Source of the DNA: Magnetospirillum sp. 15-1 | GTDB taxonomy: Bacteria; Pseudomonadota; Alphaproteobacteria; Rhodospirillales; Magnetospirillaceae | Length of the DNA stretch: 64,000 bases | Assembly: GCF_900184795.1 (NCBI RefSeq) | Contig: NZ_FXXN01000025.1 | Location: 258,542 to 322,541 of the forward strand | Direction of reading: 5' to 3' | Part shown: in pieces, positions 43,661 through 52,948 of the stretch | How the letters are laid out: each line of letters begins with the position of its first letter | Numbering within the stretch: the first letter of the stretch is position 1 | Notes under the pieces: generated by a model | What the model saw: only the letters and a program-made list of their open reading frames with translations | The model's database searches: none | Told to the model about the DNA's origin: nothing | Position numbers and translations under genes: made by a program

Positions 43661-44998
43661 ATGAGTGCCTCCTGGCGTTCCGGATTCAAAGCCTATGCGG
43701 ACCGGCGGGTGGTGATGGTGCTGTTGCTGGGCTTTTCCAGCGGTCTGCCGCTGCTGCTGACCTTTTCCACCCTGTCGGCCTGGCTGAAGGGCGAGGGCAT
43801 CTCGCGCACCGCCATCGGCATCTTCGCTTTGGTGGGCACGCCCTATGCGCTGAAATTCCTGTGGTCGCCGCTGATCGACCGGCTGCCGTTGCCCGTGCTG
43901 ACCGGCTGGCTGGGGCGGCGGCGCTCGTGGGGGCTGCTGATCCAGGCGCTGCTGATGGCCTCCATCCTGGCCCTGGGCGCCACCGATCCGGTTCGCCAGA
44001 TCTGGCTGACCGCCACCCTGGCGGTGGTGGTGGCCTTTCTGTCGGCCAGCCAGGACATCGTCATCGACGCCTACCGCGTGGAGATTCTCGACGATCTGCA
44101 GCAGGGGCCGGGTGCCGGAGCGGTACAGGCCGGCTATCGCCTCGCCATGCTGGCGGCGGGAGCGGGCGCCTTGCTGGTGGCCTCGCAATGGGGCTGGTTC
44201 GCCGCCTACGCCACCATGGCGGCGCTGCTGGGCGTCGGCATGCTCGTGCTGCTGCTCGGCCCCGAGCCGGCGGTCAAGGTCTCGGCCGCCACCGCCGAGC
44301 GCGAGCGCCGCGCCGCCGAATACCTGGAGGCCCGGCCGCACCTGACCGGAGCGCCGGCCAAGGTGGCGGCCTGGCTCTACGGCGCGGTGATCTGTCCCTT
44401 CGCCGATTTCATGGCGCGGCCGGCCTGGTGGGCGGTGTTGCTGTTCGTCATCGGCTACAAGATGGGTGAGGCCATGGCCGGGGCCATGGCCAACACGCTG
44501 TACATCGAGATGGGTTTCGCCCTCGAGGAGATCGCCTGGGTCAGCAAGATCTTCGGCTTCGGCGCCACGGTGGCCGGCACGGTGATCGGCGGCGCCCTGG
44601 TGGTGCGGCTCGGCATCATGCGGGCGCTGCTAGTGTTCGGCATACTGCAATCGCTCGGCAATCTGTTCTACGTGGTCCAGGCGGTGGCCGGCCATAATCT
44701 CTGGGCCCTGGCGCTGTGCGTGGCGGTGGAGAACCTGACCGCCGGCATGGCCGGCTCGGCGCTCGTCGCCTACATCTCCGGCCTGTGCAACCTGGCCTAT
44801 ACCGCCACCCAATACGCCCTGCTGTCGTCGCTGACCGCCGTGGGGCGCACCCTGTTCGCCTCGACCAGCGGCAAGCTGGCCGATATGTTCGGCTGGGTGG
44901 ATTTCTTCCTGCTGACCACGGTGGTGACTCTGCCCGCCCTGCTGATTCTGCCCTGGCTGATGCGTCAGCAGGGCCGGGTTGCATCCAAGCCCGGTTGA
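43661..44998 (+). CDS. AmpG-like muropeptide MFS permease
   Basis: AmpG imports anhydro-muropeptides from the periplasm for peptidoglycan recycling. The 445-residue, roughly 12-helix MFS protein has GFSSGLPLLLTFSTLSAWL and GISRTAIGIFALVGTPYALK near its start, and SASQDIVIDAYRVEIL in the middle, all characteristic of the AmpG/SLC33 branch. The start at 43661 is preferred, since the upstream extension is hydrophilic and unlike the family. Its substrate is inferred from homology alone. Confidence 0.88.
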   Translation: MSASWRSGFKAYADRRVVMVLLLGFSSGLPLLLTFSTLSAWLKGEGISRTAIGIFALVGTPYALKFLWSPLIDRLPLPVLTGWLGRRRSWGLLIQALLMASILALGATDPVRQIWLTATLAVVVAFLSASQDIVIDAYRVEILDDLQQGPGAGAVQAGYRLAMLAAGAGALLVASQWGWFAAYATMAALLGVGMLVLLLGPEPAVKVSAATAERERRAAEYLEARPHLTGAPAKVAAWLYGAVICPFADFMARPAWWAVLLFVIGYKMGEAMAGAMANTLYIEMGFALEEIAWVSKIFGFGATVAGTVIGGALVVRLGIMRALLVFGILQSLGNLFYVVQAVAGHNLWALALCVAVENLTAGMAGSALVAYISGLCNLAYTATQYALLSSLTAVGRTLFASTSGKLADMFGWVDFFLLTTVVTLPALLILPWLMRQQGRVASKPG

Positions 44999-45058
44999 AT
45001 CCTGCGGCCCGAGGCCTCATTCTCAGGGTCTAGGGATATTTCCAAAGGTAATGACGGA

Positions 45059-46180
45059 ATGCGCATCGGCGTTCCCAGGGAAATCAAGAGCCACGAATAC
45101 CGCGTGGGGCTGACGCCCGGCTCGGTGCGCGAGCTTGTCCATCACGGCCATCAGGTGTTGGTGGAAACGCAAGCGGGGGCCGGCATCGGTTGCGCCGACG
45201 CCGCCTATCGCGCCGCCGGTGCCGAGGTCGCCGCCGACGCGGCCGGGGTGTTTGCCTTCGCCGACCTGGTGGTCAAGGTCAAGGAACCGCAGCCGGTGGA
45301 ATTCGCCTTGCTGCGTCCCGGCCAGATTCTGTTCACCTATCTCCACCTGGCGCCCGATCCCACCCAGACCAAGGCCCTGGTCGAATCGGGGGTGTCGGCC
45401 ATCGCCTACGAGACGGTGACCGATTCCAACGGCAGGCTGCCGCTGCTCGCCCCCATGTCCGAGGTGGCGGGGCGCATGTCCATCCAGGTGGGCGCCCATT
45501 GCCTGGAAAAGGAACAGGGCGGCTCGGGCGTGCTGCTGGGCGGCGTGCCCGGCGTGGCCCCGGCCAAGGTGGTGGTGCTGGGCGGTGGCGTGGTGGGCTC
45601 CAACGCCACCCGCATGGCAGTGGGCCTGGGAGCCCGTGTCGTGGTGCTGGACCGCTCGCTGACCCGGCTGGCCCAGATCGACGAACTGCTGCTCAACACG
45701 GTGGAGACCGCCTACGCCACCATGGACAATATCGAGCACCACGTGCTGGAGGCCGATCTGCTGATCGGCGCCGTGCTGGTGCCGGGTGCTTCCGCCCCCC
45801 GGCTGGTCAGCCGCGAGCTGGTGGGCGCCATGCGCCCCGGCTCGGTGGTGGTGGACGTGGCCATCGACCAGGGGGGCTGCATCGCCACGGCGCGCCCCAC
45901 CACCCACGCCGCTCCCACTTATCTCGAGCAAGGTGTGGTACATTACTGCGTCACCAACATGCCGGGGGCGGTGGCGCGCACCTCGGCCTTCGCGCTCAAC
46001 AACGCGACGCTGCCGTTCGTGCTGGCCCTGGCCGACAAGGGTCTGGTCGGCGCGCTCTCGGACGATCCGCATTTCCGCGCGGGTCTCAACGTTCACCACG
46101 GCGTCGTCACCCACGCCGCCGTGGCCCGGGACCTCGGTTACGCCCATGTGGCGGCCGAGACAGCCCTATCTTCTCCATAA
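45059..46180 (+). CDS. ald: alanine dehydrogenase
   Basis: Ald interconverts L-alanine and pyruvate with NAD and ammonia. The 373-residue protein begins [20 protein letters not shown], has [20 protein letters not shown], the catalytic His in FTYLHLAPD (about 95), the NAD loop [15 protein letters not shown] (about 174-188) and [10 protein letters not shown] near the end. An AAAGG site precedes the ATG. It lies 60 bases after the AmpG-like gene and is followed by ppa. Confidence 0.96.
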   Translation: MRIGVPREIKSHEYRVGLTPGSVRELVHHGHQVLVETQAGAGIGCADAAYRAAGAEVAADAAGVFAFADLVVKVKEPQPVEFALLRPGQILFTYLHLAPDPTQTKALVESGVSAIAYETVTDSNGRLPLLAPMSEVAGRMSIQVGAHCLEKEQGGSGVLLGGVPGVAPAKVVVLGGGVVGSNATRMAVGLGARVVVLDRSLTRLAQIDELLLNTVETAYATMDNIEHHVLEADLLIGAVLVPGASAPRLVSRELVGAMRPGSVVVDVAIDQGGCIATARPTTHAAPTYLEQGVVHYCVTNMPGAVARTSAFALNNATLPFVLALADKGLVGALSDDPHFRAGLNVHHGVVTHAAVARDLGYAHVAAETALSSP

Positions 46181-46196
46181 GGGAAACAAAGCAAAA

Positions 46197-46742
46197 ATGG
46201 ACCTCAAGAAGATCCCCATCGGCAAGAACCCGCCCCGCGACGTCAACGTCATCATCGAAATTCCGCTGCGCGGCGACCCGGTGAAGTATGAGATCTGCAA
46301 GGAATCGGGGGCCATGTTCGTGGACCGCTTCCTCAATACCGCCATGTACTACCCGGTCAATTACGGCTTCGTGCCCCACACCCTGTCGGCCGATGGCGAT
46401 CCGGTGGACGTCATGGTGGTGGGCCGCATTCCGGTGGCGGTGGGCTCGGTGATGCGCTCGCGTCCCATCGGCGTGCTGCTGATGGAAGACGAGGCCGGCA
46501 TGGACGAGAAGATCCTGGCCGTGCCCCATTCCAAGCTGCACCCGTTCTATGACGGCGTGAACACCTACGAGGATCTGCCCAAGATCCTGGTGCAGCAGAT
46601 CGAGCACTTCTTCGTCCACTACAAGGACCTGGAAGTGGGCAAGTGGGTCAACCTGAAGGGTTGGGGCGGGCCGGAGCGCGCCGGCCAGATCATTCAGGAA
46701 TCCATCGACCGCGCCATCGCGGCCAAGCCGAAGAAGAAGTAG
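46197..46742 (+). CDS. ppa: inorganic pyrophosphatase (family I)
   Basis: Ppa hydrolyses pyrophosphate, pulling biosynthetic reactions forward. The 181-residue protein has DVNVIIEIPLRGDPVKYE, the active-site region MYYPVNYGFVPHTLSADGDP and the DGDPVDVMV signature (about 63-71) with metal-binding aspartates. The ATG at 46197 follows AAGGGAAACAAAG. It is 16 bases after ald. A stem-loop at 46772-46799 ends the unit. Confidence 0.97.
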   Translation: MDLKKIPIGKNPPRDVNVIIEIPLRGDPVKYEICKESGAMFVDRFLNTAMYYPVNYGFVPHTLSADGDPVDVMVVGRIPVAVGSVMRSRPIGVLLMEDEAGMDEKILAVPHSKLHPFYDGVNTYEDLPKILVQQIEHFFVHYKDLEVGKWVNLKGWGGPERAGQIIQESIDRAIAAKPKKK

Positions 46743-46771
46743 GCCGGTCCGACTCGGTCCGGTCACTTGCG

Positions 46772-46799
46772 CCGCCGCCCTCCTCACCGGGGGCGGCGG
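46772..46799. terminator. GC hairpin after ppa
   Basis: Perfect 9-base arms CCGCCGCCC (46772-46780) and GGGCGGCGG (46791-46799) with a ten-base loop lie between ppa and the convergent small gene. There is only a weak T-rich stretch after it (TTGCGCTTTAT), so it may act with Rho or as a transcript end stabiliser. Confidence 0.6.
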
Positions 46800-46820
46800 T
46801 TGCGCTTTATACCCCCGGCA

Positions 46821-47033
46821 TCAGCAGTGCTCGACCATTTCCACGTCGTCGTCCATGCACTCGCTGCGGAACACCATTTCGGTGGCCATGGCGTGGTCGA
46901 GATGGGCGCGGACTTCCACGTCGGCGATGGTCCGGGCGATGAACCGCCCCAGCTCCATCAGGTAATCGGGACCGTTGACGGTCAGTGGAGCGTAGTTTGA
47001 CTGGCGGCTGAGTCCCAGATCGACGACGAGCAT
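46821..47033 (-). CDS. small protein of unknown function
   Basis: This 70-residue frame from the ATG at 47031-47033 is preceded by a strong AAAGAGGAGG ribosome-binding site. The sequence is acidic at the C-terminus (CMDDDVEMVEHC) with two terminal cysteines and no signal peptide. A longer start 14 codons upstream is possible. The AT-rich stretch 47100-47163 upstream carries TTGTCG (47141-47146) and TATAGG (47117-47122), 18 bases apart, as a possible promoter. I do not recognise the family; the ribosome-binding site is the main evidence. Confidence 0.55.
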   Translation of the reverse strand: MLVVDLGLSRQSNYAPLTVNGPDYLMELGRFIARTIADVEVRAHLDHAMATEMVFRSECMDDDVEMVEHC

Positions 47034-47163
47034 GGCGGCCTCCTCTTTCCCCACGACCGCAGAATAGCTCGTCACGGCAAGTATAAGCAGAGGGATTCGC
47101 GAAGGCGAGCCCTGCGCCTATAGTATAGTTTTCAAATTCCCGACAATTTTATCGATTTTATCC

Positions 47164-48846
47164 TTACGCCGTCGCCGCCGCCTTGCGGCCGATACGGTCA
47201 TAGGCCTGTCCCACCCGCATCAGGCAGATGGAACGGTCGGGCTGCTCGCCGGTGATGGTGGCCAGCACCAGCTTGGCGATGGTGGTGTAGGTGGCGACCT
47301 CGGCATCGGCGGCGAAGACCATGGGAAAGGCGGTGATCACGCCACGGGCCTCGTCCAGCTCGGCGCCGAACAGGTTGCGGCTCATCACCTTGTAGCAGTC
47401 GAGCAGCCGCTCCACCGAGCCCAGCACGGCGTCGAGATGCAGGCGGCGGCGCAGCGCCTCGCGCAGTTGCAGGGCCAGTTCATGGGGGCGCCGCGCCAGT
47501 TCGGCGGGAATGAAGGGCCGCTTGGCGACCATGGCGCTCTTGTCGCGCGCCGAACCGACGCAGGCCGCGTGGAACTGGGCCAGGCGGAAGCTGGTGTCGC
47601 CGCAGCGGGTGAACATCATCATCACCAGCACGTCGGTGAGGTGATTGGTGAAGGATTTGTCGGCGGCCTTGAGGCGTTCGGTGAGGAAGGCGCTGGTGGT
47701 GTCCTCGTGCGCGGCCAGACCGATCAGCTCGTCGCGGCTCTGGGCGAACAGGCGGGGGTTGAAGTTGAGCAGGGTGCGCAGGAACTGGAAGTCGGCGGCG
47801 TCGGGCAGCTTCAGTCCGGCCTGGGCGGCGCCGTTGCGGAATTCCCGGATCAGGTCCATGGCCTCGATCTCTTCGGGTTCCATCTTGTAGGGCGGCGGCA
47901 CCTTGACCTTGACCCGCTTGGTGGTGGTGATCTGGCCCAGGGCGAACTCGACGCCGAGGATGTTATAGGTGCGCGGCCGGGTGACCGGCATTTCGACGAC
48001 CCTGAAGCCTTCCTTGCCCTCGTTGCCGGTGCGGGCGATGGCCGCCTGCTTGGCCTCGGCCGCCTTGTGATGGGTGGCGAGCTTGGTCAGGGATTCGTCG
48101 ATCACCTTCCAGACCTGCTCGCGCGCCTCGTTCCAGAATTCGGTCTGGCGCTCGGGCCTGGTCAGCACTTCGTGGTCGACGCGCGACAGGACCCGCTTTT
48201 CCAACCCGTCGCGGCAACGGCGCAGGATGGGGCCGGTGATGAACGCCTTGGCGATGGCGGCGAAGCCGGGCACGAACAGGAAGAAGGGCTGGTCCAGGCA
48301 CCAGGCCACCGAGGGAATGGCCGGCAGCGGCACCCGCATCAGGGCGAGGCGGTTATCCAGGGCGTCGCCCAACTGGCTGGCGACGAAGGCCTCGGCGTGG
48401 CCGAAGGCGTATTCGTCCGCCTCGGGGGGCAGCGGCGGCGGCATCTCCATGGGCAGGTCGGCGGCCCGGCGCTGCGGCACCGGCGCCGGACTGACCGGAG
48501 CCTGCGCCTTGACCGGAGCCGCGGCCTCGGCGGGTATGGACGCCTGCCGCGGCGGCTGGCCGTGAATCTTCTGCCAGGCCAGGGCGATCTCGGGCCGCTT
48601 GGTGATCACCACCTGGATGACCTCGGCGGCCAGTTCCTTCTGTTCGGGAAAGGTGAGTCCGGTCAGCCCGGCGGCGAAGGCGTCCTGGATCACCGCCAGG
48701 AACTGGAGGTCGCCCTGACGGCGCAGCAGGGTCTTCAGGATCTCGGCCATGAAGCGCAGCAGCCCGGCGGACTCCTCCACCTTGCCCAGCCGGGACAGGA
48801 CGTCGTCGAGCAGCAGTCTTTGGTCGGCGGGCAGGGTGTCGGTCAT
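47164..48846 (-). CDS. 560-residue protein of unknown function
   Basis: I do not recognise this family. The protein has a helical N-terminal part (1-95), an Ala/Pro linker (about 98-140), and a large helical C-terminal region with FLFVPGFAAIAKAFITGPIL (about 183-202; moderately hydrophobic), PRTYNILGVEFALGQITTTK and LDCYKVMSRNLFGAELDEAR. There is no signal peptide or known catalytic motif. The ATG overlaps the creA stop (TGA at 46-48 of 48846-48848), so it is co-translated with creA. Codon structure and length make it a confident gene. Confidence 0.8.
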   Translation of the reverse strand: MTDTLPADQRLLLDDVLSRLGKVEESAGLLRFMAEILKTLLRRQGDLQFLAVIQDAFAAGLTGLTFPEQKELAAEVIQVVITKRPEIALAWQKIHGQPPRQASIPAEAAAPVKAQAPVSPAPVPQRRAADLPMEMPPPLPPEADEYAFGHAEAFVASQLGDALDNRLALMRVPLPAIPSVAWCLDQPFFLFVPGFAAIAKAFITGPILRRCRDGLEKRVLSRVDHEVLTRPERQTEFWNEAREQVWKVIDESLTKLATHHKAAEAKQAAIARTGNEGKEGFRVVEMPVTRPRTYNILGVEFALGQITTTKRVKVKVPPPYKMEPEEIEAMDLIREFRNGAAQAGLKLPDAADFQFLRTLLNFNPRLFAQSRDELIGLAAHEDTTSAFLTERLKAADKSFTNHLTDVLVMMMFTRCGDTSFRLAQFHAACVGSARDKSAMVAKRPFIPAELARRPHELALQLREALRRRLHLDAVLGSVERLLDCYKVMSRNLFGAELDEARGVITAFPMVFAADAEVATYTTIAKLVLATITGEQPDRSICLMRVGQAYDRIGRKAAATA

Positions 48847-49313
48847 CACGGTTTCCAGTTCTTCTCGATGGCGACCGCCGACACCGAGTTCTTGGGCGAC
48901 CCGTCGATGATCTTGTCGCTGTAGACCAGATAGACCAGCACGTCGCGCTTGCGGTCGTGGAAGCGCACCACCTGCAGGGTCTTGAACAGCAGCGAGGTGT
49001 CCTTCTTGAACACCGTCTCGCCGTCCTTCAGCGTGCCCTCGATACGGATCGGCCCGACCTGACGACAGGCGATGGAAGCGTCCGAGGTATCCTCGGCCAG
49101 TCCGACGCCGCCCTTGATGCCGCCGGTCTTGGCCCGCGACAGGTAACAGGTGACGCCCGCCACCCTGGGGTCGTCGAACGCCTCGACCACGATCTTGTCG
49201 TTGGGCCCCAATGCCTTGAATACCGTGGAGACGCTGCCGATCTCCTCGGCCGCGACGGGGGCGGCCAGCAACAGGACGGCGAAGAGGATGGCAAGGCGGA
49301 AAATGATGCTCAT
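48846..49313 (-). CDS. creA: CreA-family periplasmic protein
   Basis: CreA proteins are small exported proteins of unknown function, named from the E. coli creABCD locus. The 155-residue protein has a clear Sec signal peptide ([20 protein letters not shown], cleavage likely after AAA/VAA near residue 22). The CreA domain includes [40 protein letters not shown] and CRQVGPIRI. Two cysteines at about 56 and 83 might pair in the periplasm. No creBCD genes are nearby. It is the first gene of the minus-strand pair with the 560-residue unknown. Confidence 0.9.
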   Translation of the reverse strand: MSIIFRLAILFAVLLLAAPVAAEEIGSVSTVFKALGPNDKIVVEAFDDPRVAGVTCYLSRAKTGGIKGGVGLAEDTSDASIACRQVGPIRIEGTLKDGETVFKKDTSLLFKTLQVVRFHDRKRDVLVYLVYSDKIIDGSPKNSVSAVAIEKNWKP

Positions 49314-49493
49314 GATATCGGCCGATAAGCTCCGGGCAGCGGACGGACTATCTTAGTATCAACCATAAGGGCCAAAACATGAGGAAACTGTGAACGCGTT
49401 TACACAACGGACATATTTTTGCCTGACCAAGCTCAAGGACCGCGCCCGATGGCGGTGGGCACAGTACCAAGCCCCCCGGAACAGGATACCGCC

Positions 49494-50102
49494 ATGCCGT
49501 TTCCCGCCTTTTTCGCCGACGCTCCCGCCATCACCCTGCGTGATCCCCTGTCCGCCTTCCTCGGCGCCCCCGTCGACGGCCTGATCACCTATCGCTACGA
49601 GGATGCGGTGCGTCTGGCCGGCCATTCCTGCCCCACCGTGGCCGGGGCCTGGCTGATGACCATCAAGGCCCTGCGCTCCCTGTGGCCCGACGGCATGCCC
49701 GAGCGTGGCGCCGTCGAGGTGCTGATGGACGATGCCCAGGATTACGGCGTCACCGGCGTGATGGCCGCCGTGGCCGGGCTGGTCACCGGCGCCGCCGGGC
49801 CGGGGGGCTTCAAGGGGATCGCCGGGCGGTTCGACCGCAACGATCTGCTGCGCTTCGAGGCCGGTATCGGAGCGGAGCTGGCGCTGCGCCGCCGCGATGA
49901 CGGCCAGACGGCGGTGGCCCGCTATCATCCCGAACTGGTTCCCGCCGATCCCGAGATGCGCGAGCGTCTGCAGCGCGTGCTGGCCGGCAGCCGCGACCCC
50001 GAGGATCAGGCCCGCTTCGCCGAGCTGTGGCAGGACAGGGTCAAGCGCATCCTGGTGGATTACGCCGAGCTGCCCGATCTGGTCAGGATCGAGATGCGCT
50101 GA
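49494..50102 (+). CDS. FmdE-domain protein
   Basis: The protein of about 202 residues has an FmdE (formylmethanofuran dehydrogenase subunit E-like) domain with AGHSCPTVAGAWLMTIKAL (about 43-61), where the His/Cys pair binds metal in the family. DDAQDYGVTGVMAAVAGLVT follows in the domain. No zinc-ribbon extension is present. In non-methanogens such proteins are poorly understood. The ATG at 49494 is preferred over an in-frame start 25 codons upstream. It is divergent from creA and lies 52 bases before the DUF6165 gene. Confidence 0.8.
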   Translation: MPFPAFFADAPAITLRDPLSAFLGAPVDGLITYRYEDAVRLAGHSCPTVAGAWLMTIKALRSLWPDGMPERGAVEVLMDDAQDYGVTGVMAAVAGLVTGAAGPGGFKGIAGRFDRNDLLRFEAGIGAELALRRRDDGQTAVARYHPELVPADPEMRERLQRVLAGSRDPEDQARFAELWQDRVKRILVDYAELPDLVRIEMR

Positions 50103-50154
50103 CGGCTTAAATCTGCTAAGACCGGCACGGTTTCCGGCTAGCTGAAGGTTTGCC

Positions 50155-50541
50155 ATGTCCGTTCTGGTTCCCCAGTCCTGGGGCGAGATCATCGACAAGA
50201 TCACCATTCTCGAGATCAAGGCGGAACGTCTGTCCGACGCCGCCAAGATCGCCAACGTCACCAAGGAACTGGACGAGCTGGTATCGGTGCGCGAGCGCGA
50301 GTTTCCCGATCACGCCGGTCTGGCGGGGCTGTCGGCGGAACTCAAGGCCATCAACGAGAAGCTGTGGGTGATCGAGGACGATATCCGCGACTGCGAGCGC
50401 GCCAAGGATTTCGGCCCGAAATTCGTCGAGCTGGCCCGCGCCGTCTATTTCACCAACGACGAGCGGGCGGCGGCCAAGCGCAAGGTCAACGACCTGCTGG
50501 GCTCGGCGCTGATCGAGGAAAAGTCCTACGCTCCGTACTGA
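50155..50541 (+). CDS. DUF6165 protein
   Basis: This 128-residue helical protein (VPQSWGEIIDKITILEIKAE, IEDDIRDCERAKDFGPKFVE) matches the small DUF6165 type that is often found beside surface-polysaccharide glycosyltransferase genes. It has no signal peptide or membrane segment and is probably cytosolic. Its function is unknown. It begins the run of glycosyltransferase genes: a GT9 gene starts 12 bases after its stop. Confidence 0.75.
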   Translation: MSVLVPQSWGEIIDKITILEIKAERLSDAAKIANVTKELDELVSVREREFPDHAGLAGLSAELKAINEKLWVIEDDIRDCERAKDFGPKFVELARAVYFTNDERAAAKRKVNDLLGSALIEEKSYAPY

Positions 50542-50553
50542 GGCGAGGGCGCC

Positions 50554-51672
50554 GTGAAGCTGAAGCGCCTGATCTCCGATACGCTGCGCCGCCTGCGGCC
50601 CCGGCCGGAACGGCCGGCGGAGGCCTCGGGCGTGCTGCTGCTGTCGGCGGGCGGCCTGGGCGACACGGTGTTGTTCGCCCTGGTCCTGCCGCGCTTCCTG
50701 GAACTGGCGCGGGCGGGCGAAAAGGTCACCGTGCTGCTGCGCGCCGACGGGGCGCGGATGGCCTTTCTCTTTCCGCCCCGGGTCGAGGTGATCAAGGTGG
50801 ATTTCGGCCGTCTGGCCAAGGACCCGGCCTATCGTGGCGCCACCTTCGACGATCTCTATCGCGCCCATTACCGTCTGGTGGTCTCCACCGACTTCAAGCG
50901 CCATCCCGACCTGGACGAGGCCCTGGCCTTCGCCTGCGAGGCGCCGGAGAGCGCCGCCATGCGGGCCCGGCCGTGGGCCAAGTACCAGAGCCGTCTCGAC
51001 GCCAATGAAAAGCGTTGGGGGCGGCTGGTGGATTCCGGGCCGGCCCTGCAGGACAAGGTGGTGCGCTGGTCCCGTTTCGCTTCCCAACTGACTGGCAGGG
51101 CCCTGCCGCCGCCCCGTGTGGCGCTGTCGCCCGAGCAGATGCCGGCCCCGGTGGACCTGCCCGGTCCCACGGTGATCGTCCAGCCGTTCTCGGCGGTCAG
51201 GGCGAAGCAGAGCCCACCCGAACTCTATGCCCGCATCGCCGCGTCCCTGCCGCCGGGCTGGCGCATGCGCATCGCCGGCCATCCCTCCGACCTGGACAAA
51301 AATCCCGATTACCGGCCCCTGCTGGAGCTTTCCAACGTTTCGTTCGAGCCGGCGCCCTTCTCGGAACTGGCGGGAATCATGCGCGGCGCCGCCCTGGTGG
51401 TCTCGGTGGATACCGCCTGCATGCACCTGGCCGCCGCCCTGGGGGTTCCCACCCTGTGCCTGGCCTCGGCCGGCTTTGTCGGCGAGATCGTGCCCTATGC
51501 CGACGAGGTGATGCCCGGCAACCTGAAGGTGTTGTACCGGCCCATGGATTGTGCCGGCTGTCTGGGCGATTGCCGCCTGAAGGCGGTGAATTCCATGTTT
51601 CCCTGTGTGGCGGCTCTCGACTCCGACGCGATTTTGACGGACATTGCCAGGATGGTGGAGGGAGGTTCATGA
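50554..51672 (+). CDS. glycosyltransferase family 9 (heptosyltransferase-like), copy 1
   Basis: GT9 enzymes transfer ADP-heptose or related sugars during LPS core or glycan synthesis. The 372-residue protein has a GT-B fold: N-terminal SAGGLGDTVLFALVLPRFLE (about 30-49) and C-terminal GAALVVSVDTACMHLAAALG (about 285-304). The cysteine motif MDCAGCLGDC lies near 331-340, with a fourth Cys in MFPC. The start is a GTG at 50554. The stop overlaps the next GT9 start. The true sugar is unknown; the N-terminal hydrophobic helix fits peripheral membrane binding. Confidence 0.85.
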   Translation: MKLKRLISDTLRRLRPRPERPAEASGVLLLSAGGLGDTVLFALVLPRFLELARAGEKVTVLLRADGARMAFLFPPRVEVIKVDFGRLAKDPAYRGATFDDLYRAHYRLVVSTDFKRHPDLDEALAFACEAPESAAMRARPWAKYQSRLDANEKRWGRLVDSGPALQDKVVRWSRFASQLTGRALPPPRVALSPEQMPAPVDLPGPTVIVQPFSAVRAKQSPPELYARIAASLPPGWRMRIAGHPSDLDKNPDYRPLLELSNVSFEPAPFSELAGIMRGAALVVSVDTACMHLAAALGVPTLCLASAGFVGEIVPYADEVMPGNLKVLYRPMDCAGCLGDCRLKAVNSMFPCVAALDSDAILTDIARMVEGGS

Positions 51673-52790
51673 AGATCGCCGCCCTGCTTGATCCGGTTCT
51701 GCGGTTGCTGCTGCGCTACAAGAAGCGCCGGAAGCGGGCCGAGGGCGTGCTGCTGGTCAGCTCGCGCGGCCCGGCCGAGATGGTGTTCCTGTCCGCCGTG
51801 CTGCCCCGTTTCATGCGTCTCGCCAAGCTGGACGAGAACGTCACCCTGCTGTGCCGTTCGGATGCGGCGGGCATGGCCTTCCTGTTTCCCCGCACGCTCA
51901 AGCTGCGCCGCGTGGATTTCCGCCGCCTGGACGAGCTGGAATACCGCTGGAGCACCTTCAAGGATCTGTTCACCCAGCATTACCGGCTGATCGTCTCGCT
52001 GGATTACGTGCGCGAGCACGACCAGGACGAGGCGCTGATCATCACCGCCGACCCGGCCGAGACCGCCGGCATGGTGCCGCCGCCCTTCAAGCGCAACTTC
52101 CACCAGCGTCTGGAGGAGAGCGAGAAGGTCTTCGACCTGCTGTTCGATTCGGGGCCGGTGCGCCAGGACAAGATCGTCCGCTGGTCGCGCTTCGCCGACG
52201 AGGTGCTGGACGACCGCCAGCCGCCGGTCCTGGCCCTGCTGGAAGACAGCCAGCTGCCCAATGCCGAGGCCCTGCCCGCCCCCACCATCGTGCTGCTGCC
52301 CTTCTCGGGGGTGAAGCAGCGCATGCTGCCCGCCGAGATCTGGCGGCAACTGGCCGATCTGGTGCCCGCCGACTGGCAGGTGCTGGTGGCCGGGCACAGG
52401 AACGATTTCGACAAGTATCCCGAATACATGGCGCTGCTGACCCAGCCCAACGTCAAGATGGAGACCTCGGGCTTCGACCGGCTGGCCTCCATCCTGCTGG
52501 GGTCCCGGCTGGTGATCGGCGTCGATACCGCCGGCCTGCATCTGGCGGTGCTGCTGGGGGCTCCCACCTTGTGCATGGCCAGCGCCGCCTATGTGGGGGC
52601 CGGCGTGCCCTATGACGAGCGGGTGGTGCCGGGCAACGTGCAGTTCGTCTACGTGCCCATGGAATGCCAGGGCTGCCTGGGACGCTGCAAGTTCCCGCTG
52701 GAAGACGGCATGTACAAGTGCGTCAACGCCATCGACACCGACCATGTGCTGGCCTTCGTCCGCGATTCGGTGGCGCGGGGCATGTTCTGA
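51669..52790 (+). CDS. glycosyltransferase family 9 (heptosyltransferase-like), copy 2
   Basis: This 373-residue paralogue of copy 1 shares architecture and many motifs (VLLVSSRGPAEMVFLSAVLP, PTIVLLPFSGVKQRMLPAEI, LVIGVDTAGLHLAVLLGAPT). The GDxV loop of GT9 is altered to GPAEMV, where copy 1 has GLGDTV. The loss of the usual aspartate may affect donor binding or activity. The C-terminal cysteine motif is MECQGCLGRC with a later YKC. The ATG lies within the stop of copy 1 and follows GGAGGGAGG. Confidence 0.82.
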   Translation: MKIAALLDPVLRLLLRYKKRRKRAEGVLLVSSRGPAEMVFLSAVLPRFMRLAKLDENVTLLCRSDAAGMAFLFPRTLKLRRVDFRRLDELEYRWSTFKDLFTQHYRLIVSLDYVREHDQDEALIITADPAETAGMVPPPFKRNFHQRLEESEKVFDLLFDSGPVRQDKIVRWSRFADEVLDDRQPPVLALLEDSQLPNAEALPAPTIVLLPFSGVKQRMLPAEIWRQLADLVPADWQVLVAGHRNDFDKYPEYMALLTQPNVKMETSGFDRLASILLGSRLVIGVDTAGLHLAVLLGAPTLCMASAAYVGAGVPYDERVVPGNVQFVYVPMECQGCLGRCKFPLEDGMYKCVNAIDTDHVLAFVRDSVARGMF

Positions 52791-52808
52791 TCGGCCAGGG
52801 ATGAATTC

Positions 52809-52892
52809 ACCACGAAGGCACGAAGGCGCGAAGAAATCACGAAGATGGATTCTTCCCTCAACCTGACCTTCGTACCTTCATGCCTTCGTGGT
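52809..52892. repeat. inverted repeat with CACGAAG units
   Basis: Arms 52809-52826 and 52875-52892 are complementary at 17 of 18 positions (ACCACGAAGGCACGAAGG and partner), with about 48 bases between that repeat CGAAG units. This is the same design as the CACCAAG element at 19061-19182. It lies between copies 2 and 3 of the GT9 genes and could form a long hairpin in the mRNA. Confidence 0.75.
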
Positions 52893-52948
52893 AAATCTCG
52901 GCATCTGCCGATGGCCCTGTCGGTGCCGAGGGACAACAAGACATCTTC

